Program-made: the position numbers and the translations under genes
Part shown: positions 7,554 to 14,145 of the stretch, piece by piece
Layout: each line of letters begins with the position of its first letter
How positions within the stretch are numbered: the stretch's first letter is position 1
Notes under the pieces: generated by a model
Told to the model about the DNA's origin: nothing
The model's input: only the letters and a program-made list of their open reading frames with translations
Databases searched by the model: none
Assembly (NCBI GenBank): GCA_963800285.1
Contig: CAWDAL010000030.1
Span: forward strand, 1 to 64,000
Length of the DNA: 64,000 nt
Source of the DNA: DASUPK01 sp963800285
GTDB lineage: Bacteria; Actinomycetota; Thermoleophilia; Solirubrobacterales; 70-9
Direction of reading: 5' to 3'

Positions 7554-8036
7554 ATGAAGGTCCGAGCGATCGCCGCGGTGATGGCCCTGGGCCTCGTGGC
7601 GGTCTCCGGTTGTGGATCCTCATCGGATGGCGAGACCACGATCCCCGGCGGGGCCGACGCCGATGCCGTCCAGGTGATCAAGGGCTGGGCGGACGAGCTG
7701 CGCTCCGGTGACGTCTCGGCTGCGAGCGAGAGGTTCGCCATCCCCGCCATCGTCCAGAACGGGACCGCGCCCTTGCGGCTCACGACACGCCCGCAGGTGG
7801 AGACCTTCAATCAGTCTCTGCCCTGCGGCGCGAGGCTGACCGCGGCGCGCACCTCGGGCAAGTACACGATCGCCACCTTCGTGCTCACCGAGCGCCCGGG
7901 TCCGGGCGAGTGCGGAAACGGGGTGGGAGAGGCGGCCAAGACCGCCTTCGTGATCCATGACGGTCACATCACCGAGTGGCGGCGCGTGGTCGACATCGAG
8001 CCGACCGGGCCGACCGGCACGGCTCCGGTCATCTGA
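7554..8036 (+). CDS. putative lipoprotein
   Basis: 160 residues. A signal peptide with a lipobox (VAVSGC, Cys about 21) indicates export and lipid anchoring on the outer face of the membrane. After a short linker, the domain beginning VIKGWADELRSGDVSAASERFA resembles an NTF2/SnoaL-like fold, as judged by the opening helix. Function unknown. It begins seven bases after the phosphoesterase stop and its 3' end overlaps the convergent dehydrogenase gene by eight bases. Confidence 0.75.
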   Translation: MKVRAIAAVMALGLVAVSGCGSSSDGETTIPGGADADAVQVIKGWADELRSGDVSAASERFAIPAIVQNGTAPLRLTTRPQVETFNQSLPCGARLTAARTSGKYTIATFVLTERPGPGECGNGVGEAAKTAFVIHDGHITEWRRVVDIEPTGPTGTAPVI

Positions 8037-9120
8037 GCCGGTCGATCACTGCGTCGGTGAACTCCGTGGTGCCCGCATGGCCCTTCAGGTCCGGCGTGCG
8101 GATCCCCGTCGCCGCCGTTTCGAGTACCGCGTCGTAGACGGCCCGTGAGGCCCGGCCGGCGCCATCGATCCCGGCGACGCCCGCGTAGTGGAGGACCGCG
8201 GCCGCCGCGAGGATCATGCCCATCGGGTTGGCGATGTCCTTGCCCTCGAGCGCGGGCGCCGTTCCGTGCGGGGCCTCGCTCATCGCGACTCGCACCCGGA
8301 GATCGTCGTCGAGGGCGAGCAGCACGGACTCGGCGCCGGCGATCGACCCGAACAGGGGGAGGACGAAGTCGGAGAGCAGATCGCCGTCGCGGTTGAGGCT
8401 GGGGATGACGAGGGGGGCGTCGGCTCGGCCGGTGAGCAGGCCGGCGTAGGTCGCGTCGATCAGCAATGGCTCGTAGGGCACGTCGGGGTGGCGCTCGGCG
8501 GCGGCGTCCATCTCCTCCTTGAGCATCCCCTCGTAGATCGGGCTGACCGTCCACTTCGGCCCGCCGAAGACGCGGCCGCGGATCTCCTCTGCCGTCCGGA
8601 AGGCGTACTCCGCGACGGCACGGCAGTTCGAGCGGTGGATCACCTCGATTCTCCGGGCGACCTCGTCCCCGTCTTCGGGATGGCGGGACTCCTCGGCTCC
8701 GTAGGCGTCCTCGACCGCCATGCGCACCACGGAGATCGGGTGGTGGATGCCGGCGACGGGACTGACCCCCGGAATCCGCCGGCCGGTCCGGACGATCACC
8801 TTGCCATCGATCGCCTCGCGGATCAGGCGGTTGGGGCTGCCGACGTCATCGGCGCCCTCGGGGGTGATCGTCGCCGCCTTGATGCCGAAGCCGACTCCAC
8901 CAAACGGGTCGCGCCTGTCGGCGCGCCCTCGCATCATCGCCCGGGCGGCCTCGGTGCAGATCTCGTTCCCGGTCCGCCGCCTGTTCTCGAGCGAGAGGTC
9001 GAAGCGCTCGAGCTCGACCTCGATGCCGATCACGTCCGGGGCGAGCACCCTGAGGGACTGGTCGAGCAGTTCCTGCCCCGTCTGGTCGCCCTCGAGCACG
9101 ACTATGCGCAGCCCGGCCAT
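8029..9120 (-). CDS. isocitrate/isopropylmalate dehydrogenase family protein
   Basis: 363-residue beta-decarboxylating dehydrogenase. Visible signatures are the N-terminal VLEGDQTGQELL, the substrate Arg segment RTGRRIPG, the ATYAGLL and LNRDGDLLSDFV metal/NAD region, and the adenine loop EAPHGTAPALEGKDIANPMGM. The sequence cannot tell isocitrate from isopropylmalate or homoisocitrate as substrate; NRDGDLLSD is the usual place of the catalytic Asp pair. Residues about 63-74 (RGRADRRDPFGG) come from a copy of repeat A in the opposite orientation to those in dnaE2, just before GIKAATITPEG. A TAGCCT -10 box at 9130-9135 lies nine bases before the start. Confidence 0.85.
   Translation of the reverse strand: MAGLRIVVLEGDQTGQELLDQSLRVLAPDVIGIEVELERFDLSLENRRRTGNEICTEAARAMMRGRADRRDPFGGVGFGIKAATITPEGADDVGSPNRLIREAIDGKVIVRTGRRIPGVSPVAGIHHPISVVRMAVEDAYGAEESRHPEDGDEVARRIEVIHRSNCRAVAEYAFRTAEEIRGRVFGGPKWTVSPIYEGMLKEEMDAAAERHPDVPYEPLLIDATYAGLLTGRADAPLVIPSLNRDGDLLSDFVLPLFGSIAGAESVLLALDDDLRVRVAMSEAPHGTAPALEGKDIANPMGMILAAAAVLHYAGVAGIDGAGRASRAVYDAVLETAATGIRTPDLKGHAGTTEFTDAVIDRLR
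8900..8932 (-). repeat. palindromic element A, copy 4 (inside dehydrogenase gene)
   Basis: 33 bp on the minus strand: GCGAGGGCGCGCC, loop, GGCGCGACCCGTTTGG. It has the same bulged stem as copies 1-3, with a slightly longer outer stem. Here the element is sense with respect to the gene, so a different peptide is produced, but the frame is still kept. Confidence 0.7.
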
Positions 9121-9140
9121 TTCGGTGCGAGGCTACCCAC

Positions 9141-9470
9141 ATGAGTGAGACGTGCACCTGGTGCGGAGTGGACGTGGAGGGCGGAGACGGCTTCCGCGCC
9201 TACGAGCCCGCCGGGGAGCGGCGCGCCGTCTTCTGCCGGCTCGAGCACCTGATCCCCTGGTCGATCCAGGGCGCGCACTGGGACGCCGGGACGTTGACCG
9301 AGCCACCCTCTCTGGACGAGGGGGTCACCCGCTGCTCCCACTGCGAGGCGGAGCTCACGGACACCCACGTGCTGCTGGTCCGGCACCGCGGGGAGCACCG
9401 CGTGGCCGATGGCTTCTGCTCGGTCGACCACATGACCGCCTGGGCGAAGGCCGGCGGGCGCTGGCAGTGA
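9141..9470 (+). CDS. protein with two tandem zinc-finger-like modules
   Basis: 109 residues made of an internal duplication. Module 1 (about 5-45) has CTWC, then FCRLEH, then a WSIQGAHW end; module 2 (about 64-109) has CSHC, then FCSVDH, then WAKAGGRW. Each has CxxC and Cx3H, enough for one zinc, so two bound zinc ions are likely. I do not recognise a named family and infer no function. It is divergent from the dehydrogenase gene with a 20-base gap. Confidence 0.75.
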   Translation: MSETCTWCGVDVEGGDGFRAYEPAGERRAVFCRLEHLIPWSIQGAHWDAGTLTEPPSLDEGVTRCSHCEAELTDTHVLLVRHRGEHRVADGFCSVDHMTAWAKAGGRWQ

Positions 9471-9638
9471 AACCGGGCTTTGTGGCGGATGGTGAGTTGC
9501 CGACCAACGGGGGACGGAAACTCACCAACGCCCTCGATCTCCCAGTTTGCGGGGATGCGGGAGAGGCCCCGATCGATCGATTGCCGCAAAACGCGGGATC
9601 GCGGCTTCACATCCTCTGGACCTCGTCGTCACCGCCGC

Positions 9639-9644
9639 TAGGGT
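9639..9644 (+). promoter_or_regulatory. candidate -10 box (TAGGGT) of a small RNA
   Basis: TAGGGT at the 5' side of the structured segment 9650-9733. A weak CTGGAC lies 17 bases upstream as a possible -35. Confidence 0.35.
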
Positions 9645-9649
9645 GATCG

Positions 9650-9733
9650 CACTTGAACAGGACGGGTTGATCGAAAGGTCAATCAGGTCAGTTCAAACAG
9701 AGACGGCCTGGGAAACCGGGCCGTTTCGCTTTT
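9650..9733 (+). ncRNA. candidate structured small RNA ending in an intrinsic terminator
   Basis: About 84 nt in the 426-base gap 9471-9896. TTGAAC (9653-9658) pairs with GTTCAA (9691-9696), closing a domain that contains a GAAA-capped hairpin (9665-9672 with 9677-9684). A second GAAA-capped 9-bp hairpin (9703-9711 with 9716-9724) follows and runs into TTTCGCTTTT, an intrinsic terminator shape. A TAGGGT box lies just upstream. No riboswitch class was recognised. It could also be a leader that ends before the gene at 9897. The rest of the gap shows no gene. Confidence 0.4.
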
Positions 9734-9896
9734 CGCGGGCTCCGGGACGGCTCCGGTTCGTCCAAAGTGGGATGCGCTCGCTCCGTCGGATTTGGGATCG
9801 GCCTCGAAACATCTGGCATTCACGGGATCGGAACCTGGCCGGTGCGGACAGGGTGGGATACTCCCCAGTAGGGGACTCAAGAAACGGAGGAGTGAG

Positions 9897-10205
9897 ATGA
9901 AGTACTTCATCAGCGCCACACCCGGTCCGATGCCTCCAACGCCCGAACAGCTCGACGCCGCGATCGAATGGCTCGAGGGAAAGAATGAGGACGGCACCTT
10001 CGACTGCACCTACGGATACCTCGAGGGCGGCGGCTTCAGCATCGCCAACGTCGATTCCCATGGCGATGCCCTCGACCTGATGGCCGATTACCCGCTGTTT
10101 GGAATGGTCACGTGGGAGGTGCGGCCCTTGCTCGAATTCAAGGAGGGTCTGACCACGTTGCGGGCGAAGCTGGCTGAGGCCCAGGCGGCAATGGCCGCGG
10201 GCTAG
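9897..10205 (+). CDS. small alpha/beta protein (DUF3303/muconolactone-isomerase-like fold suspected)
   Basis: 102 residues, soluble. The pattern MKYFISATPGP, then a helix (EQLDAAIEWLEG), a strand, and IANVDSHGDALDLMADYPLFGMVTWEVRPLL resembles a dimeric alpha/beta (ferredoxin-like) barrel protein such as muconolactone-isomerase-like or DUF3303 proteins; no catalytic residues can be named. The start at 9897 has a clear ribosome site, GGAGGAG, at 9886-9892, and the frame upstream lacks protein character. It stands alone between two candidate small RNAs. Confidence 0.75.
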   Translation: MKYFISATPGPMPPTPEQLDAAIEWLEGKNEDGTFDCTYGYLEGGGFSIANVDSHGDALDLMADYPLFGMVTWEVRPLLEFKEGLTTLRAKLAEAQAAMAAG

Positions 10206-10295
10206 CGTGGAGTCGCAGCCCGACTAGGTGCAGCGAGTCTCCTGGTCCAGAGCCTCCCGGGCCAGACCGCTGCTTTCCATGCAAAGCGGCGCTCC

Positions 10296-10332
10296 TGGCG
10301 CCTTATTCACCCATATTGGGAACAAGGCGCCA
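10296..10332. repeat. 37 bp palindromic element B, copy 1
   Basis: Inverted repeat with outer arms TGGCGCCTT and AAGGCGCCA around ATTCACCCATATTGGGAAC. The second copy at 27973-28009 has the same length and the same outer sequence. It is intergenic, 3' to the gene ending at 10205. There is no U-tract, so a terminator role is unlikely. Confidence 0.65.
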
Positions 10333-10410
10333 ACTCCCGGCGGTTGCTCCGTGATGGTGAATGACGCGCGCTGAATCCCGCAGATTGCGAAAACGTCCGT
10401 TGACATCGCC

Positions 10411-10438
10411 TTGACTTCGCTGTTGCGAGGCGTAGGGT
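10411..10438 (+). promoter_or_regulatory. sigma70-type promoter
   Basis: TTGACT (10411-10416), 16-base spacer, TAGGGT (10433-10438), pointing at the hairpin-rich segment 10445-10508 and at no coding sequence. Confidence 0.5.
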
Positions 10439-10444
10439 GCTCCT

Positions 10445-10508
10445 TACTGGAACAAGCGAAAGCTTGTTCTTAGAGAGGGTTCGGTTCGCCGGGCCCTCTC
10501 GCTATTTC
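10445..10508 (+). ncRNA. candidate small RNA with two hairpins
   Basis: Immediately after the promoter at 10411-10438. Hairpin 1 is GAACAAGC-GAAA-GCTTGTTC (10450-10469). Hairpin 2 pairs GAGAGGG (10473-10479) with CCCTCTC (10494-10500), with an inner CGG-TTCG-CCG, and leads to GCTATTTCT. The end runs a few bases over the stop codon of the convergent hydrolase gene, so hairpin 2 could also be a bidirectional terminator. No known RNA class was recognised. Confidence 0.4.
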
Positions 10509-11545
10509 TGAGCCTTCTTGGTCGGGGCGGACCGCTTCTTCGCCGACTTCTTCTTCGCCACCGGCTTCTTCTTCGCGGCGGGCTGCTTCGGCGCCGGCGG
10601 CGGCTTCGCGAAAGCAAGGATCAGCGGTGCCACCAGGTCCGCCTTCTCGACATTGGGGGAGTGGCCGGCGCCCGGGATCAGGTGCGTCTGCGCGCCCGGC
10701 ACCTGCTGATAGCGGGCGATGGCCGCCTGCGGGTCATAGATCTGGTCCTCGGCGCCGAAGATGACGAGCACCGGCACATGCAGGTCCTCGAGCCGCTTGT
10801 CGAGCGGGCTCTCGTCGACGAAGTTCTGCTCTTCGTCGATCGTGTCCTTGACCGCCGTATAGGTCATCGCCCGCAGGTCGTCCACCGGCTGGTCGGGGTT
10901 GTCGAAGCCGCTCGCGATGTTGAAGCCGGGCGCGAACGCCTGGTCATACTCGCCGCGGACCGCGGAGGCGGGGGCGACCTGCACCAGACGGGCGATCGCC
11001 TGTCCGATCACTGGCCACCCGCTGAAGTGCTCGCCCAGGGACTCGTGCTCGAAGCCGTCCTCCGGGGATTGGTCGATGATCACCAGCCTGGGGGCGAGCT
11101 GGGGACTCTGCTCGGCCAGCGCCACCGCGACGCTGCCGCCAAGCGAGTGACCGACGACGGTCGCGCCGACCACGTGCAGCTTTGCGAGCGCCTCGGCGAC
11201 GGCGCTCGCCTGGTCCTCGATCCCATACCCGGAGCCTGGCTTGTCCGAGCCGCCCATGCCGAGCAGGTCGACCCGGATGACCCGGTGATCCTGTCCGAGC
11301 AGCGGCGCGAGGTTGTCCCACCAGTCCATCGAGCAGGTCGCGCAGTGAAGCAGGACGATCGGGCTCCCCTTGGGGTCACCCTGTTCGAGCACCTGGAGGG
11401 TGCCGCCCGAGGTTTCGATCAATCGGGCTCCATCGTCCCGGACGTAGGCGTTCTTCGTCGCGTTGGAGACCACGAGAGCGTTGAGCAGCAGCAGGATGAT
11501 CAGCCCGCCGACGACGCCGAGCGCGATCTTGAGCCAGCGGCTCAC
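10502..11545 (-). CDS. membrane-anchored alpha/beta hydrolase with lysine-rich tail
   Basis: 347 residues. An N-terminal transmembrane anchor (about 5-27) is followed by a complete alpha/beta hydrolase domain: oxyanion region LLHCATC, nucleophile elbow GHSLGG, acid in FGAEDQIYD and His in GAGHSPNVE. The last 35 residues are Lys/Ala/Pro-rich (PAAKKKPVAKKKSAKKRS), a polycationic tail also seen in the exported proteins encoded at 20610 and 41809. By topology the hydrolase and tail are probably outside the cell, where the tail could bind anionic wall polymers (inference). The start overlaps the HD gene stop as ATGA. Confidence 0.85.
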   Translation of the reverse strand: MSRWLKIALGVVGGLIILLLLNALVVSNATKNAYVRDDGARLIETSGGTLQVLEQGDPKGSPIVLLHCATCSMDWWDNLAPLLGQDHRVIRVDLLGMGGSDKPGSGYGIEDQASAVAEALAKLHVVGATVVGHSLGGSVAVALAEQSPQLAPRLVIIDQSPEDGFEHESLGEHFSGWPVIGQAIARLVQVAPASAVRGEYDQAFAPGFNIASGFDNPDQPVDDLRAMTYTAVKDTIDEEQNFVDESPLDKRLEDLHVPVLVIFGAEDQIYDPQAAIARYQQVPGAQTHLIPGAGHSPNVEKADLVAPLILAFAKPPPAPKQPAAKKKPVAKKKSAKKRSAPTKKAQK

Positions 11546-12102
11546 AGCCCCAGTTCGCCGGAGCGCTCGGCGAGCGCCTCGATGATCAGGGCGATGTGCT
11601 CGTCCTGGTCGACGCCGAGCTCCTCGATCCCCCTCTGAACCTCGTCGCGGTTGACGGCGGCCGCGAACGAGGGTTGCTTCAGCTTCTTCTTGACGGACTT
11701 CGGCTTCATACCCTCGATGCCGGTGGGCCGGACGAGCGCGCAGGCCGCGACGAACCCGGAGAGCTCGTCCACGGCGTAGAGCGTCTTCGCCATCCGCGTC
11801 TCCCGCGCCACGCCCATGAAGTCGGCGTGACCGGCGACGGCGTCGATCACCTCCTGCGGGTAGCCGCGCTCCTCCAGCTCCTTGATCGCATAGCGCGGGT
11901 GGCCGGTCTCCAGGTCGGGGTAGCGCTCGTAGTCGAGGTCGTGGACCAGGCCCGTGACGGCGTAGAGCTCCTCGTCCTCATCCCACCTGCGGGCGTACGC
12001 GCGCATCGCGGCCTCGACTCCGAGCAGGTGCTTTCTGAGCGAGTCGGAGTCGATCCACTCAGTGACGAGCTGCCATGCATCGTCTCTTGAGACCTCCGCC
12101 AT
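11542..12102 (-). CDS. HD-domain phosphohydrolase-like protein
   Basis: 186 residues with an HD domain: a His near residue 20 (LRKHLLGVE), the GLVHDLDYERYPD metal motif (about 52-64), AGHADF and VDELSGF further on, as in HDIG-type small hydrolases related to nucleotide or nucleic-acid phosphohydrolases. The substrate is unknown. First gene of a two-gene operon with the hydrolase at 10502. It is divergent from murA with a 23-base gap; both promoters appear to share one overlapping -10 box. Confidence 0.85.
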   Translation of the reverse strand: MAEVSRDDAWQLVTEWIDSDSLRKHLLGVEAAMRAYARRWDEDEELYAVTGLVHDLDYERYPDLETGHPRYAIKELEERGYPQEVIDAVAGHADFMGVARETRMAKTLYAVDELSGFVAACALVRPTGIEGMKPKSVKKKLKQPSFAAAVNRDEVQRGIEELGVDQDEHIALIIEALAERSGELGL

Positions 12103-12111
12103 GAGGCTGGC

Positions 12112-12118
12112 TACTCTA
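12112..12118. promoter_or_regulatory. shared bidirectional -10 box (TACTCTA/TAGAGTA)
   Basis: TACTCT (12112-12117, plus) is eight bases from the murA ATG and TAGAGT (12118-12113, minus) is ten bases from the HD-gene ATG. The 23-base gap has room for only this box, so the two divergent genes seem to share a symmetrical -10 element. Confidence 0.5.
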
Positions 12119-12125
12119 GGCGCCC

Positions 12126-13427
12126 ATGGAGAAATTCATCATCCAGGGCGGCGTTCCGCTCTCGGGAGAGATCGTTCCGGCGGGCAACAAGAACGCCGCG
12201 CTCCCGATCCTCGCGGCGTGCCTGCTCACCGACGAGGAGCTCGTCATCGGCAACGTCCCGCGGATTCGCGACGTCGAGTCGATGCTCGGCCTGCTCGAGC
12301 GCCTCGGCGTCAAGGTCGCCTGGACCGGCGACAACGAGGTCAAGCTGCAGGCCGACGACATCGTCGGCACCGAGGTCGACGAGGAGCTCGCCAACCGGAT
12401 CCGCGCCTCCTTCCTGGTGGCCGGCCCTCTGCTGGCTCGCTTCGGCGAGGTGAAGATGCCGCCCCCGGGTGGCGACACGATCGGCCGGCGGCGCCTAGAC
12501 GCCCATCTCGACGCCTTCCGGGACCTCGGCGCCAAGGTCGCCGGGGACGTCTGGATCGAGCTCTCGGCCGGGCCGGACGGCCTGAAGCCGCAGCGGATCT
12601 TCATGGACGAGCCCTCGGTGATGGGAACCGAGAACGCGCTGCTCGCCGCCGCCCTGATCGAGGGCCCGACCACGATCGCCAATGCGGCCTGCGAGCCGCA
12701 CGTCCAGGACCTGGCCCGGCTGCTCTGCAAGATGGGCGCCGAGATCGACGGAATCGGATCGAACGTGATGAACGTCCGGGGCCGCGACAAGCTGGGCGGG
12801 ACGGAGCACGACGTCTCACCCGACCACATCGAGATCGCGAGCTTCATGGCACTGGCCGCAGCCACGAGCGGCGAGCTCCGGATCCGCGGGATCATCGCGG
12901 AGGATCTCGAGGGCATCCGCCGTCACTTCCGCCGGATCGGGCTGCAGACGATGGAGGAGGGCGGGGACCTGCTGGTGCCGCCGGAGCAGAAGCTGACCAT
13001 CCGCGACGACCAGGGCGACGCGATCCCCAAGATCGACGACGGCCCGTGGCCGGCCTTCCCCGCCGACCTCACCTCGATCGCCCTCGCCCTCGCCACGCAG
13101 GCCGATGGGACGATCGTCATCCACGAGAAGATGTTCGAGAACCGCCTGTTCTTCGTCGACAAGCTGGTCGCGATGGGCGCTCGGATCCACCTCAGCGACC
13201 CCCACAGGGCGGTCGTCAGTGGTCCGAGCCGTCTTCACGGCGCTCGACTGGAGAGCCCCGACATCCGCGCCGGCATGGCGATGCTCATCGCGGCGCTGGC
13301 CGCCGATGGCACCTCGGAGATCGGCAACGTGGCGCAGATCGACCGCGGCTACGAGCGGATCGACCTGCGCCTGCGTGACCTCGGCGCCCGGATCGACCGG
13401 GTCGCCTCAGAGCGAGTTCCGGCCTAG
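12126..13427 (+). CDS. murA: UDP-N-acetylglucosamine 1-carboxyvinyltransferase, Asp active-site form
   Basis: 433 residues. MurA transfers enolpyruvate from PEP to UDP-GlcNAc, the first committed step of peptidoglycan synthesis, in the cytoplasm. Family signs are GNKNAALPILAA near the N terminus, RASFLVAGPLLARFG (residues 93-107) and the loop PPPGGDTIG. In most MurA enzymes this loop reads PGGCAIG with the catalytic Cys115; here it is Asp117, as in Mycobacterium tuberculosis MurA, where the Asp confers intrinsic fosfomycin resistance. A TACTCT -10 box eight bases before the ATG implies a leaderless mRNA. Confidence 0.93.
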   Translation: MEKFIIQGGVPLSGEIVPAGNKNAALPILAACLLTDEELVIGNVPRIRDVESMLGLLERLGVKVAWTGDNEVKLQADDIVGTEVDEELANRIRASFLVAGPLLARFGEVKMPPPGGDTIGRRRLDAHLDAFRDLGAKVAGDVWIELSAGPDGLKPQRIFMDEPSVMGTENALLAAALIEGPTTIANAACEPHVQDLARLLCKMGAEIDGIGSNVMNVRGRDKLGGTEHDVSPDHIEIASFMALAAATSGELRIRGIIAEDLEGIRRHFRRIGLQTMEEGGDLLVPPEQKLTIRDDQGDAIPKIDDGPWPAFPADLTSIALALATQADGTIVIHEKMFENRLFFVDKLVAMGARIHLSDPHRAVVSGPSRLHGARLESPDIRAGMAMLIAALAADGTSEIGNVAQIDRGYERIDLRLRDLGARIDRVASERVPA

Positions 13428-13428
13428 C

Positions 13429-13716
13429 TCAGACGCTGTAGGCGTTGTGCAGCTCGGTGAACTTCGGGTCCGGGACGGCCGGACCTTCGTCGCCAAGCGT
13501 GTCGGCCATGGTCGGTCCGATCCTCGACTCCGCGAAGGCGCCAAAGGCCTCGGGCGACTCCCAGATGTCCAGGACGCGAAGGGTGTCCCCATCCAGCCGG
13601 GCGCTGTGGGCGATCAGCCCGTCGGGCGGGTTTCCCTTGGGGTCGAGCGCAGCGTCGACTGCGTCGTACTGGTCGGTGGTGAACCCCTCGAAATCCAATT
13701 CCACGAATACGGCCAT
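13429..13716 (-). CDS. ABM-fold small protein
   Basis: 95-residue protein with the dimeric alpha/beta-barrel look of antibiotic biosynthesis monooxygenase (ABM) domains: an N-terminal strand (MAVFVELDFEGFT), helix, LRVLDIWESPEAFGAFAESRI, and a C-terminal strand region. Such proteins can be small cofactor-less oxygenases or have unknown roles. It has an AAGGAG ribosome site. A decayed homologue lies directly upstream (13757-14035), so this is the surviving copy of a tandem pair. The stop is one base from the convergent murA stop. Confidence 0.75.
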   Translation of the reverse strand: MAVFVELDFEGFTTDQYDAVDAALDPKGNPPDGLIAHSARLDGDTLRVLDIWESPEAFGAFAESRIGPTMADTLGDEGPAVPDPKFTELHNAYSV

Positions 13717-13756
13717 TTCGTCTTCTCCTTGAGTCGCGGTAGCGGGTCTGTTCTGC

Positions 13757-14035
13757 TCAGGCCTTCAGCAGGTCGTGCACTTCGAAAATCTCGGGTTCCG
13801 GAGCCTGCGGGGCGTCCGGATCCACCTCGGCGATCGCCGGGATCAGCTTGTTCTGAACGAAGCTCTGGAAAGCCTCGACTGACTCCCAGACGTCGACGAC
13901 TTCCACTTGTCTCCGCCCAGATCGGACGCGGCGTGCAGAATCAGCCCTTCGGCGTACGGCGTCGCCGATCTTCTGCGTTCACCGTTCGTAATTCTCGGGC
14001 GTTGCCTCGAACTCCTGGATCACGACTACGGCCAT
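13757..14035 (-). pseudogene. decayed ABM-fold paralogue
   Basis: Same strand and fold as the gene at 13429, about 93 codons. It starts MAVVVIQEFEATPENYER with a strong GGAGGAGG ribosome site, but codon 19 is TGA (13979-13981). Downstream, homology moves to another frame (YAEGLILHAASDLGGDKWK) and returns to the first frame at VVDVWESVEAFQSFV, which then runs to HDLLKA and a stop. That is one insertion and one deletion plus a nonsense codon. Real decay is the simplest reading; three sequencing errors in 280 bases is the alternative. Confidence 0.7.
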
Positions 14036-14097
14036 CTCAACTACCTCCTCCGGTTGCCCGGCCCCCGTCGATCAGCCTATATACCTATGAGCCCGCC

Positions 14098-14116
14098 CAC
14101 AAGCTTGCAGCTTGTG
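14098..14116. repeat. inverted repeat upstream of hisZ
   Basis: CACAAGC-TTGCA-GCTTGTG, seven-base arms, 29 bases before the hisZ ATG and after a TATATA-rich stretch (14077-14088). It could be an operator for the his operon; no regulator is known for it. Confidence 0.35.
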
Positions 14117-14145
14117 AACGGCGAGCCCTGGATGATGGGCGGCCC

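Noticed and set aside
9134..9140. TACCCAC as -10 box of the zinc-module gene at 9141
   Set aside because: It is one base from the ATG, too near for transcription to start before the codon.
13105..14145. In-frame extension of hisZ far upstream through the murA 3' end
   Set aside because: It is out of frame with murA and composed of Arg/Ser/Ala-rich shadow sequence; the HisZ domain begins at 14146.
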